Shown here piece by piece: positions 16,899-26,300 of a stretch of 64,000 bases of DNA (position 1 is the stretch's first letter; each line of letters starts with the position of its first letter). Where the stretch lies: assembly GCF_003479425.1 (NCBI RefSeq), contig NZ_QUHC01000001.1, forward strand, positions 868,001 through 932,000, given 5' to 3'. The DNA is from Odoribacter sp. AF15-53. Its GTDB lineage: Bacteria; Bacteroidota; Bacteroidia; Bacteroidales; Marinifilaceae. A model generated the notes under the pieces. That model saw only the letters and a list, made by a program, of their open reading frames with translations. It had not been told where the DNA came from and did no database searches. Position numbers and translations under genes: made by a program.

Positions 16899-18383
16899 AT
16901 GAGAAAATTTATACTGTATATAACACTATTCGCGACTTTATCACTAACCTCTTGTAATGATTGGTTGGACGTGAAGCCGGAGGCGCAGACCGATGAAAAG
17001 GATATGTTCAAGTCGGTTGATGGGTTTAAAAATGCTTTGACAGCTTGTTATATCAAATTGAATTCAAAGAATTTGTATGGATTAAAATTGATTCTTACGG
17101 ATATCGAGTATATGGCACAGCATTGGACCTATTCGGAGAGTAATTACAGAAACGAGCAAGAACTCAAAGATTTTAAATACGAAAATGATTATCCGAAGAC
17201 ATTGATGTCCACGATCTACGCGGAAATGTATAACACGATATCCCAGGCGAATATTATATTAAAGAATGTTCCTGAATATAAACATGTAATCGTGAATGAA
17301 GATATTCGTGCTCTTGTGGAGGCGGAAGCATTAGCCGTTCGAGCTTTTTGTCATCTGGATATCTTGCGATTGTTTGGACAGATGCCACAGAATGGTACCA
17401 AACAGGTATCGTTACCTTACGCTAAGACCGTATCCACGGCTCCTATACCGTATTACTCGTATAATGATTTCACAAACCTGATACTTGCTGATCTTGATGC
17501 AGCAGAAGCATTGCTTAAAGATCACGATCCGGTGTTTGAGTATACCTTTCAAGAACTCGATAATTTTTATGATACCAAAAATTATAAGGTAGAGTTGGAT
17601 GATGAATTTTTAGGGTTCCGTCGGTTCCGTTTCAATTATTATGCGGTGAAAGCAATGCGGGCAAGATTGTATATGTATATGGGAAAGAAAACCGAGGCTT
17701 ATGCCGCGGCTAAAGAAGTGATTGATGCGGTAGATAAAAACGGGAAAAAAGTACTTGAATTGGCTGGGGCCGGGGATATTAGCAATAGTAATTTCGCATT
17801 ACCTTCAGAGTGTATTTTGGCTTTAAGTAATTATGAAATTGAAGATAATATCGGAAGGTTATTTGACCGATCAGATCCTAAAGTGATTTATCTTACAGAA
17901 AAACAATTTAATAATGATTTATTTGCCGGTCAGTCTACAGCCGTGAACAATCGGGTTCAAATATGGAATCGACTCCCGGACAATCAAGGAAATATTAAAC
18001 CTGTACTGAAAAAGTATGATCAACCCTCGTCCACCACAAACACGGATATGGAAGTATTGGCTTCACAAAAGCAGGTCGTCCCGTTAATTCGCTTGTCTGA
18101 AATGTATTTAATCGCTATTGAAGCAGCTCCAAGTATAAATGAAGCAAATGCTCTGTATATTCCTTATATGAAGGCGAGAAACGTGGATGCGACACCTTTG
18201 CAACAGGATCAAGTGACAGCTGAAATCATGCGGGAATATCGTAGAGAATTTTTTGGAGAAGGCCAGATGTTCTACATGTATAAACGTTTGGGGGTGAAGA
18301 ATATGTTGTGGAAGACAGATCGGGAGGTTAGTGAACTGGATTATATCGTACCCTTACCAAGTACGGAAGTGAATGCAAATTAA
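16899..18383 (+). CDS. SusD/RagB-family surface lipoprotein
   Basis: This 494-residue protein has a lipoprotein signal with lipobox LTSC near residue 18-19, followed by NDWLDVKPEAQTDEKDMF, the standard SusD N-terminus. Helical TPR-like segments follow (VEAEALAVRAFCHLDILRLFG, FRFNYYAVKAMRARLYMY) and the C-terminal half ends MREYRREFFGEGQMFYMYKR, the SusD family signature. It forms the lid of the SusC channel and binds substrate at the cell surface. The substrate cannot be read from the sequence. No glycoside hydrolase accompanies it, which argues against a polysaccharide locus. Confidence 0.95.
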   Translation: MRKFILYITLFATLSLTSCNDWLDVKPEAQTDEKDMFKSVDGFKNALTACYIKLNSKNLYGLKLILTDIEYMAQHWTYSESNYRNEQELKDFKYENDYPKTLMSTIYAEMYNTISQANIILKNVPEYKHVIVNEDIRALVEAEALAVRAFCHLDILRLFGQMPQNGTKQVSLPYAKTVSTAPIPYYSYNDFTNLILADLDAAEALLKDHDPVFEYTFQELDNFYDTKNYKVELDDEFLGFRRFRFNYYAVKAMRARLYMYMGKKTEAYAAAKEVIDAVDKNGKKVLELAGAGDISNSNFALPSECILALSNYEIEDNIGRLFDRSDPKVIYLTEKQFNNDLFAGQSTAVNNRVQIWNRLPDNQGNIKPVLKKYDQPSSTTNTDMEVLASQKQVVPLIRLSEMYLIAIEAAPSINEANALYIPYMKARNVDATPLQQDQVTAEIMREYRREFFGEGQMFYMYKRLGVKNMLWKTDREVSELDYIVPLPSTEVNAN

Positions 18384-18395
18384 AAGTAGAAAGTT

Positions 18396-19214
18396 ATGAA
18401 AAAAATGAAGAAATATATTCTGTGGCTATTACCGGTTTTCGGATTGTTCGCCTGTGAAGATGATATGGAGGTGTATAATGCTTCTGAAAATCGATTGAAT
18501 TTCGTGTATGAACCTTACACGATGTCGGACACCGTGATTCCTCGTACGTTTGTTTATGACGTGGAAACGAAAGTGCTGGATACTGTTTGGTTGGAAGTGG
18601 AAACAATGGGATATATAGAGAATTATGATCGTCCGTTTACGTTGGAACAGGTGAAGAAAGGTGAGAATGAGCAGGCTGTTGCCGGAAAACACTATATTGC
18701 ATTTGATGATCCGCTTGTTTCTGCACATTATAAGATTCCCGCTGGGAAAAATGAGGCCCGTTTTCCGATTGTGTTGAAACGTGATCCTTCTTTGAAGCAA
18801 CAAGAGGTAACATTATGCATTCGGATTGGTCATAATGAGAATTTCGTCTCCGGGTATGAGGTATATCAGGAAAAGGTAATAACCATAGCTGATATATTAA
18901 CACAACCGCGATATTGGAATACATACGCAAGCTATTATTTTGCCGGGAAATATGGAAAAGTAAAACACCAGTTCATGATTGATGCCACGGCAGACATGGG
19001 AATCAAGATGAATGATGACTTTTTTTACTCGTTGGTGGGTGATCCGAATAGTGTTGATATGGGGACGACGGATTACTGGTTTTATTTCTTCACGCGGAAA
19101 TTAGCAGAGGAAAATGATGCAAGAGCCGCTCGGGGAGAAGGACCACTCCGGGAAGCTCCGGAACCGGGAGAAACTGAAGGAGCGTTAGTTAAATTTACTC
19201 GTTATGAATTTTAA
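18396..19214 (+). CDS. DUF4843-like lipoprotein
   Basis: This 272-residue protein has a lipoprotein signal (lipobox FACE, Cys near residue 21). NRLNFVY, a DTVWLEVETMGYI strand and the RYWNTYASYYFAGKYGKVKHQFMID segment are typical of the DUF4843 lipoproteins that follow SusC/SusD in non-glycan loci of Bacteroidota. It is probably an outer-leaflet accessory binding protein of the SusCD complex. It starts 12 nt after SusD and ends 13 nt before the next gene, in a tight operon. Function is unknown beyond context. Confidence 0.8.
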   Translation: MKKMKKYILWLLPVFGLFACEDDMEVYNASENRLNFVYEPYTMSDTVIPRTFVYDVETKVLDTVWLEVETMGYIENYDRPFTLEQVKKGENEQAVAGKHYIAFDDPLVSAHYKIPAGKNEARFPIVLKRDPSLKQQEVTLCIRIGHNENFVSGYEVYQEKVITIADILTQPRYWNTYASYYFAGKYGKVKHQFMIDATADMGIKMNDDFFYSLVGDPNSVDMGTTDYWFYFFTRKLAEENDARAARGEGPLREAPEPGETEGALVKFTRYEF

Positions 19215-19227
19215 TGATGTATGAATT

Positions 19228-20799
19228 ATGAGAAAGAGAATTTATAATATACTGTCAATTTGCTTGTTCGTTCTGCTTGCCTCGGCATGTTACGATGACA
19301 AGGGAAACTATGATTATCACGAGATTAGTACAATCAAGACGGAAGGGCTGGAGAAAAGTTACACGAAAACTTCCTATCAAGATGTACTTCATTTGGAGCC
19401 GACAGTTACGGCTTCGGGAGGGGAAAGTGATTTTGACTATTTATGGACGTTGAATCTTACTAAAGGTTCCGGTACGACATCTAATAAGATAGAAATCGTG
19501 TTGGACACGATAGGAACAGAGCGTATTTTGGATTTCCCGGTAAATATTAAACAGGGGTATTATGACCTGACATTACGGGTAACAAACAAGAGTAATCAAC
19601 TGGAGACTTATGAGGTGATGTCATTGAGTGTGACAACTAAATTTTCGGAAGGTTTTTACTTGTTGAAAGATATGGGTAATTCGACGGATGTTGATCTGCA
19701 TGTCCCGGATAATAGTGTGGTAAATGATATTTTCTTAAAAATGGATGGGGAACGTATGCCTGCCGCTCCGGTCAGTTTGGGCTTGGATCCCGGGTATTGT
19801 TTCATTGATGATGCAACGGCTGAACACGTGATCACGAAGGCTTTGACGGTTTGCACGGAGAACGATGTTCGGATATCCAATATCGAAGACATGAGTACGA
19901 TCTACACGCACAATACCATGTTCCTTAGTGGGGATGCTCCCGAGGAAAAGCCGTATTACGTGTGGCGTAACGCGTATGGAGTGGGATATTTGTCTGATCA
20001 AGGTGCGTATTTTTCAACTCAAGCTGCTGTTTGGGATTTATTAGGAACGGGAAAATTCGGTTTCCCGGCCATGGTGAACGAGGAAGAGGATACCAAGCCT
20101 AACCGGAATGGCGTGTTTGCTAAAAATTGTTTTTATTATTTAGACGAGTTGAAAGGACGTTTCTTGTATTTGGATTTTAACGGGGGATTGCATACTTATA
20201 GTGATTTAGATAAAGATAATAACGAAAAACCCAATAAACCTAACGGGATAACCCATCATTTGAAATTCTTCGGACATAACTATTTTCACACGGGGTATGC
20301 CCTGTTTGAAGATGAAAATACGGCCGGGAAACATTATATCTATCAAATGGTGTTGAATAGAGACCCTTATAATCCGATTGAAAAAGTTACGGAAGTTGCG
20401 GCTTCTTCAAAATTGAATGGGGCGAATTTATTCGCTATGAATGAGTTGACGGCTAAAATGCTGTATTTCGTGAATAATAACCAGTTATACATGTATGATT
20501 TAGAACAAAATACAGAAGAACCGCTTAACCCGACAGACATGGCGACAGGGGAAGAAATCACTTATATAAGTAATCGTTACTGGACTGGGGATACTGAAAC
20601 GGATGATAATTTTGATTATCTGGTATTTGCAACTCACAAGGATGGAAAATATAAAGTGTATTTATATGAAATTCTAGGAGGTAAACCTTATGGAAAACCG
20701 GTTCGAGTACTGGAAGGAGAGGGGAAAGTGGTGAAGATGCATTACGTGGATCACTCTATGACAATGACAAGTTATACAGGTTTTCCCAATTCTTTTTAA
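19228..20799 (+). CDS. PKD-like family surface lipoprotein
   Basis: This 523-residue lipoprotein (lipobox LASAC, Cys near residue 21) starts YDDKGNYDYHEI and continues into one or more PKD/Ig-like beta-sandwich segments (LEPTVTASGGESDFDYLWTL, GYYDLTLRVTNKSNQ). The rest looks beta-propeller-like (EGFYLLKDMGNSTDVDLHV, TAKMLYFVNNNQLYMYDLEQN). It matches the PKD-like family lipoproteins that occur with DUF4843 in SusCD loci. It probably contributes to substrate capture at the surface. An inverted-repeat element follows it, so the downstream genes may have a separate promoter. Confidence 0.8.
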   Translation: MRKRIYNILSICLFVLLASACYDDKGNYDYHEISTIKTEGLEKSYTKTSYQDVLHLEPTVTASGGESDFDYLWTLNLTKGSGTTSNKIEIVLDTIGTERILDFPVNIKQGYYDLTLRVTNKSNQLETYEVMSLSVTTKFSEGFYLLKDMGNSTDVDLHVPDNSVVNDIFLKMDGERMPAAPVSLGLDPGYCFIDDATAEHVITKALTVCTENDVRISNIEDMSTIYTHNTMFLSGDAPEEKPYYVWRNAYGVGYLSDQGAYFSTQAAVWDLLGTGKFGFPAMVNEEEDTKPNRNGVFAKNCFYYLDELKGRFLYLDFNGGLHTYSDLDKDNNEKPNKPNGITHHLKFFGHNYFHTGYALFEDENTAGKHYIYQMVLNRDPYNPIEKVTEVAASSKLNGANLFAMNELTAKMLYFVNNNQLYMYDLEQNTEEPLNPTDMATGEEITYISNRYWTGDTETDDNFDYLVFATHKDGKYKVYLYEILGGKPYGKPVRVLEGEGKVVKMHYVDHSMTMTSYTGFPNSF

Positions 20800-20809
20800 T
20801 TAATAGGAT

Positions 20810-20937
20810 GATGGATGTGTCTAACAAGTCTTTTTCCTACAAAACAACTACCCCCTCCAGCTCCCCCTTACACAGGGGGAGCTGGAGGGGGTAGGGGTGG
20901 TAGTTCTATGTAAATTGGCTTGTTAGACACCCTCATC
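20810..20937. repeat. 128-bp hairpin element (MITE-like)
   Basis: The outer 21-nt ends (20810-20830 and 20917-20937) are reverse complements with four mismatches around the shared core TGTCTAACAAG. In the centre a perfect 20-bp stem (20848-20867 with 20875-20894), rich in C on one arm and G on the other, closes on the loop TTACACA. It fills most of the gap between two genes of the operon and encodes nothing. It resembles a mobile miniature inverted-repeat element but could also terminate transcription. Confidence 0.85.
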
Positions 20938-20954
20938 ATATAACGGTTTAAAAC

Positions 20955-22031
20955 ATGAAAACAATAAATAGTATTTTATTGGGTGTCGTGTGTCTTGCAT
21001 GTACACCTTCGGATTCTTATATTCTTCAAGGAACCGTACCTGAGGATAATAAAGTAAATGAAGTTTACCTGCTTTCTCAAGAAGGAAAAGGTGCGGACAC
21101 GCTTGCCCGGGGTGAAGTGAAGGCTGACGGAAGTTTTGTTTTGAAAGGGAAAGCGGAGAATCGTTTGCTTTATTTTAATATGGGGAATCGAGGCGGACGA
21201 ATCTATTTCTTTCCTGAAGTTGGGAAATATCAATTGGAAAAAGTCGGGGATGACTATCAAATTTCAGCAGAACAAGAAGGTGTTCAATCCCGGTTGAACG
21301 AGCATTTGAAAGAAATAGAAAAGAACACGAAAGCCATGTTTGATTTGCAGAGACAGATGGAACAAACTAAGGATGAAGAGGGGATGGAAAAATTGCGGAA
21401 AGAAAACGAACGCTTGTGGAAAAAGGGAAATGATTTACTCGTGAACATGGTAGGTGCGTTTAAAGGAGAGGATATTGCGGCAACGTTAGTCCGGGATAAT
21501 ATGTGGGTATTAGGTTATGACTTCAAATTATTTACCCGGGCAATAGAGGCGATGGGAGAGGGAACTGCTTCCGAGGCAAGAGACGAGGTCACGAAAAAAT
21601 ACGAGGAGGCTCGTTCGAAGCAATTAACAGGAAAAGCACCGGATTTCACTTTGCCTGACGTGAATGGAAAAAAAGTGAAATTGGCAGATTATAAGGGGAA
21701 ATATGTACTGCTGGATTTCTGGGCATCTTGGTGTAAACCGTGTCGAATGAAAATCAAGGAATTGAAGAAAGAATATTCACGTTTACAAGAATTAGGCGTG
21801 GAAGTGGTCGCTATTTCCTGTGATCAAAAGAAAGCGGATTGGTTAAAAGCCCTTGAAGAGGATCAACCGATGTGGAAACAATTGCTTGTAGATAAGGAGA
21901 TAAACGGAAGTGATACCGCCGATGATTATAAGGTGGAATTTTTGCCAACACTATACTTGATTTCTCCGGATGGGGTGGTTTTGGATACGAATCCGAGCAT
22001 AGAAGGTATAGAAATGCAGATTGGTAGATAA
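20955..22031 (+). CDS. TlpA/AhpC-type thioredoxin-like lipoprotein with DUF4369-like N-terminus
   Basis: This 358-residue protein has a lipobox-like signal (GVVCLAC, Cys near residue 16). Its N-terminal beta domain (YILQGTVPEDNKVNEVYLLSQ ... GSFVLKGKAENRLLYF) looks like DUF4369. A helical linker follows, then a thioredoxin fold from about residue 225: KAPDFTLPDVNGKKVKLADYKG, active site FWASWCKPCRMK, and a cis-Pro segment VEFLPTLYLISPDG. Such proteins are periplasmic disulfide reductases. Within this locus it may reduce a disulfide-containing substrate or keep neighbouring proteins active. A second TlpA-type protein is encoded at 27721-29112. Confidence 0.92.
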   Translation: MKTINSILLGVVCLACTPSDSYILQGTVPEDNKVNEVYLLSQEGKGADTLARGEVKADGSFVLKGKAENRLLYFNMGNRGGRIYFFPEVGKYQLEKVGDDYQISAEQEGVQSRLNEHLKEIEKNTKAMFDLQRQMEQTKDEEGMEKLRKENERLWKKGNDLLVNMVGAFKGEDIAATLVRDNMWVLGYDFKLFTRAIEAMGEGTASEARDEVTKKYEEARSKQLTGKAPDFTLPDVNGKKVKLADYKGKYVLLDFWASWCKPCRMKIKELKKEYSRLQELGVEVVAISCDQKKADWLKALEEDQPMWKQLLVDKEINGSDTADDYKVEFLPTLYLISPDGVVLDTNPSIEGIEMQIGR

Positions 22032-22056
22032 TGATTAATTAAACAAACGAATTGTC

Positions 22057-22497
22057 ATGAAGCTTTCAATGATTTTTTTGGTATTAGCTCTTTCTTTCTT
22101 TTTGTTTTCAACAATAGAGGGACAGGCTTGGCCAAGAGAATTACCAATCAAAGTTACAGATAGAGATCAGAAACCTGTATTAGAGTTGAAAGTGGTGATA
22201 AGTGATTGTACTCATCATGTTTTGGATGAAATGATTTTACCAGATTTAGAATCTGGGATTGTTAAAATGATTCCAATAAATAACTTCGGAAAATTTTATT
22301 TGACTTTTAGTAAAAAAGGCTATAAAACTCAAGAGGTTGAAATTGAATATAGAAACAGAGTTGCTAATACTTTCCCTTATGTTACGATGGAAAAGAAAAC
22401 AGAGATTTCATTGTGGTGGATAACAATTCTTGTGGTTGCTTTGTTAATCAGGATTTTATGTAGATCAAGGTATGTTAAATCTAATATGAATCATTGA
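22057..22497 (+). CDS. Small Ig-fold membrane protein, paralogue A
   Basis: This 146-residue protein has a signal peptide (ending IEGQA), a single beta-sandwich domain like a carboxypeptidase-regulatory domain (LPIKVTDRDQKPVLELKVVI ... GKFYLTFSKKGYKTQEVEIEYRNRV), and a C-terminal membrane segment (WWITILVVALLIRILC) with a short basic tail. The domain would face the periplasm, anchored in the inner membrane. The gene at 22902-23333 has the same plan and is clearly similar. I do not recognise a named family. It is more AT-rich than the SusCD genes. Confidence 0.7.
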   Translation: MKLSMIFLVLALSFFLFSTIEGQAWPRELPIKVTDRDQKPVLELKVVISDCTHHVLDEMILPDLESGIVKMIPINNFGKFYLTFSKKGYKTQEVEIEYRNRVANTFPYVTMEKKTEISLWWITILVVALLIRILCRSRYVKSNMNH

Positions 22498-22508
22498 AAA
22501 ATAGATTT

Positions 22509-22856
22509 ATGAATAGAATAATAGGGATTTATGTGATGTTATTATTTATGACATCAGGAGCATTTATTGCAAAAGATTATAATGTTTGTATCACGATCTT
22601 AGATGTGGACGGAATTCCTCTTAAAGGTATTGAAGTGAAGGTATATGAAGCTGGAAAAGGATGGCATATTAATTCAACTAAAGAAAATGGAGAAGCTTAT
22701 TTTACAGTATCTCCAATAAATCATTGTGATGTATTCGTTCAAAATCCAACTCATTTTTTGGATCCCAAACCTAAAACAAGTTTTATTTTAGATTATAATA
22801 CTAAAATGCTTTATTTGACAATCACATTACCTGGTAAATGGCCAGGTCAAGGATGA
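22509..22856 (+). CDS. Small secreted Ig-fold protein
   Basis: This 115-residue protein (ATG at 22509; an in-frame TTG at 22494 overlaps the previous stop) has a signal peptide (MNRIIGIYVMLLFMTSGAFIA) and one beta-sandwich (YNVCITILDVDGIPLKGIEV ... NGEAYFTVSP). Unlike its two neighbours it lacks a C-terminal membrane segment, so it should be free in the periplasm. I do not recognise it. It is transcribed within the same run of genes. Confidence 0.6.
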   Translation: MNRIIGIYVMLLFMTSGAFIAKDYNVCITILDVDGIPLKGIEVKVYEAGKGWHINSTKENGEAYFTVSPINHCDVFVQNPTHFLDPKPKTSFILDYNTKMLYLTITLPGKWPGQG

Positions 22857-22901
22857 TATGAGGACAATTTTTGAATAAATATTATATATAAAAATGATCC
22901 A

Positions 22902-23333
22902 ATGAAATTATTATTATTAATTCTATGTACTATGTGTTGCTGTTCCTTGATAATGGCCAAGGATGCGGTAAAACGTAAGATTATGATCCGGGTTATGGAT
23001 GAAGAAAATAATCCAATAGAGCAGCCACATGTGGCTGTATATGATAGTTTGCATAACTTTTTATTTGAAGGAGAGGCAGAAACTACAGGATATGGTTCTG
23101 TTCAAAGAATTTGGGTAGAGGATTATGGGAGATATTTTTTGATTTTTTCTAAAGAAGGGTACGAGACCATATCGACAGAAGTTGAATTTAGAGATCGAAT
23201 TGTAAACTCATCATCCGATGTCGTGATGAAAAGAAATATAGATCGTTCTCTCCACGTGTGGTGGTATACCTGCGTGGGAATTTTTGTCTTGTTGAGTGGG
23301 GTTTGGTTGGTTCGGAAAAAGCGTTCTAAATAA
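22902..23333 (+). CDS. Small Ig-fold membrane protein, paralogue B
   Basis: This 143-residue protein has a signal peptide (MKLLLLILCTMCCCSLIMA), one beta-sandwich domain (KIMIRVMDEENNPIEQPHVAV ... GRYFLIFSKEGYETISTEVEF) and a C-terminal membrane segment (VWWYTCVGIFVLLSGVWLV) followed by RKKRSK. The FSK.GY.T...E.E.R.R..N block is shared with paralogue A at 22057-22497. It lies 32 nt upstream of the large permease fusion and may interact with it. Function is unknown. Confidence 0.7.
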   Translation: MKLLLLILCTMCCCSLIMAKDAVKRKIMIRVMDEENNPIEQPHVAVYDSLHNFLFEGEAETTGYGSVQRIWVEDYGRYFLIFSKEGYETISTEVEFRDRIVNSSSDVVMKRNIDRSLHVWWYTCVGIFVLLSGVWLVRKKRSK

Positions 23334-23365
23334 AGATTATATTTTACGTATAAAACACGAGAATT

Positions 23366-26300
23366 ATGAATATCAATCAAATATTATTAATCAGTCACTA
23401 TGAGGCAAAAGTGTTGAGGAGAAATTGGTTATTCATTTTTCTCGTGGTTTTATTGGTGGTGGGGAGTCTGGCAGCCCAATGGTTTATACAAGTAGACATT
23501 CCTATTCATTTTCTAAAAGCATTATCTTGTTCGGTCCCTTTTGTGAGTGCTTTTCTTTTCAATTTTATTCAAGGGATTTTTATCATCTTTATAGCAGGTG
23601 ATTTTATCCGGAGAGATCGTTCTTTAGATTCGTTTGAATTGCTAAGTACACGTTCTCATGGAAATGGTGATTATGCGATGGGAAAATTACTTGCTGTTGT
23701 TGGGAGTTTCGTGGTGTTGAACGTGCTGGTTATCGTGATTACATGGGGATTCCATCAATTTTCAATGCAATCGTCCCCTGTTTTTTTCCCGTATGTATTT
23801 TATTTCATGACATTAACTCTCCCTTCTTTACTGTTTCTGGTAGGGATAACTTTGTGGATAACCGTCACGATAAAAATATGGCCCATGGCATTATTGTGCT
23901 TGATAGGATATATCTTTTTTAATGTTTTTGTTTTGACGGATTATTTATATGGTAGTTTGGACTATCTGGCGATTTCGCAACCTAATGTGTTCTCAGATGC
24001 TACGGGAAAACACGTGGGATTTTTCCCTTACTTGGCTCAACGAATCGCATTTGCCATGTTAGGCATTGCCTTCATGTTTTTATCAGTAGTTAGGTTGAAA
24101 CGTTTACCGAATGACCCCGGAAGTAAACGATGGATACAATTGATAGGATTTATCGTGTTGATTGCAGGGATCTGGATAGGGGGAACTTATTATAGCCATT
24201 TTGAAAAAGACCGGCAGAAAAGACAGGAATTCGTGAAATTATACATGGAATATGCAGCACGAAAACGCATGGAAATTACCCGTCAGCATATCGTGTATAA
24301 CCAACATAGAACTCGGATGATCGTGAATGACACGCTGACTATCCGTAATCCGTACCGGGAAAAAATAAGTGAATTTTTTCTTTTCCTGAATCCCGGCTTG
24401 TATGTTGATGACATAAAGACGGGAGAAACTAACGTGAATTTTACTCGAAAAGATTTTGTCATATCATTACACCATTCTTTGAATCCGGGTGAGACGAAAG
24501 AATTCGTGATTCGTTATACCGGGGAAATAGACGAGAGAGTTTGTTATTTAGATATTCCGGATCAGGAGTATTACGCGACACAATGGAGTATTAATATTTT
24601 GAGATACGGGAAACATACAGCTTTGGTAGATGATGAATACACGTTGTTAACTCCCGAATGTTTATGGTATCCGACAGTGGAGTTTCAGACATCTCCCGTG
24701 TCATTACAATTTGCCGACAGGTATTTTACGGATTACGTGTTAACCGTTATCCATGATCCAAGTTATACCGTTATATCTCAAGGGGAGGCTTCACAAACGG
24801 GTTATGGAACCCGTTTTGATAATGCTCATGGGTTGCCGGGATTAACATTGTGCATGGGCATATATAATAAACGTGAGATTACGATTGACAGTACTCGTTT
24901 CGAATTGTATTATTTTGATGAAAAAGGAGCTTTGTTTTCTTCTCTTGAGGCGACGAGAGAAGGACTCGTACAAGGGCTTGGTGAGGCTAAAACATATTTT
25001 GAAAAGCTAACCGGAGAAGTTTATCCTTTTCATAAATTGGCTTTCATTGAAATTCCGGTTAGTTTTTGCGCTTATCGCGGTGAAAATAGGAAAAGGAGTG
25101 AGCGAGTTCAACCGGAATTGATTTTTAAACTGGAAAACTGTTGTGATCAATCAGATTATCTTCCTTTGAAGGAGTATGCGGATAAAAGAGAAAAAAACGT
25201 TTCCGGACGTTCCAGGGCTGAGATCGAAAGTGAAGCGATCCGTAATTTTTGTACGGCGAATGTTGGGGAAGAAATTAGCGTGTTGAAAAAAATGACATTA
25301 CCAGATTTTCTCGCCGGACAGCAAGTAACACCGGAAATTATAAAAAATCCGGCTTCGATTCTTCCCATGTTTACTGATTTTAGCGGTTATACTTATTCTG
25401 AGAATTTCCCGGGTATTGATCGAATTATGACGGGAATGCAAGCAAATAATCAAGTCGATATACAGTGGGAGTTATACAAGATTGGGGAAAACGGAGAACA
25501 TAAAGCGATACGGGCTCTCTCTTCGCGAAGTTTGCGAGATGTGTTGAAAGAGACGGAAAAGTCCTGTGATTTAAATGCCATTTTCAAGTTAAAAGCCGCT
25601 TATTTGAGAAAACAGATCAATATAAAAGTAAATCAAGATAGTTTCGCTGTTTTTATGAAAAACTTCCGGTCCAGAAATTCTTTTTCTTGCGTAGCTTTCG
25701 AATGTCTGTCGGAAGAATTTAAACGTGAATTCGATTTCGATCTTGTTGAGACAACCAGAGAATTGTATGACCAACATGGACTTGCCGCATTTTATATACA
25801 GGATATTGAACAATACATGGGGGTGGGAAACGAGGAGCCGATGCTTGCTTTTAGCGTATGGAATTCTTCAGACGTGAACGGAATTATTTCCGCGTACACG
25901 GATAAAGGCGATGATTCAAGAGATTTGTTGAATGTAGGGGATTTTATGATCCGGGCCGGTGAATGTTCCCGGATTTATTTCCCGTTGCCTCATTGTGTAA
26001 GAGGCGTGATTTTGCAAACTAATTTGGCGCGGAATATCCCGGGTAATTATATCCGTAATTTTATGGAATATCCCCAAGAAGCGGTTGTTCATGAGGGACG
26101 GGAAAAGTTGAACCCCTCTTGCTTTTTGCCGTCTTCAGGAGAGATTGTCGTGGACAACGAGGATCGGGGATTTCATGTTCTCGCTTCGGAAACGAAAGAA
26201 TCCTTGTTAGGGAAATTATTGCAGGATAACATGATTGTAGAAGATCGTGGGGTTGATTTTTTGACCGACAATGCCCCGGGATGGATCAGTTCCGTTTATA

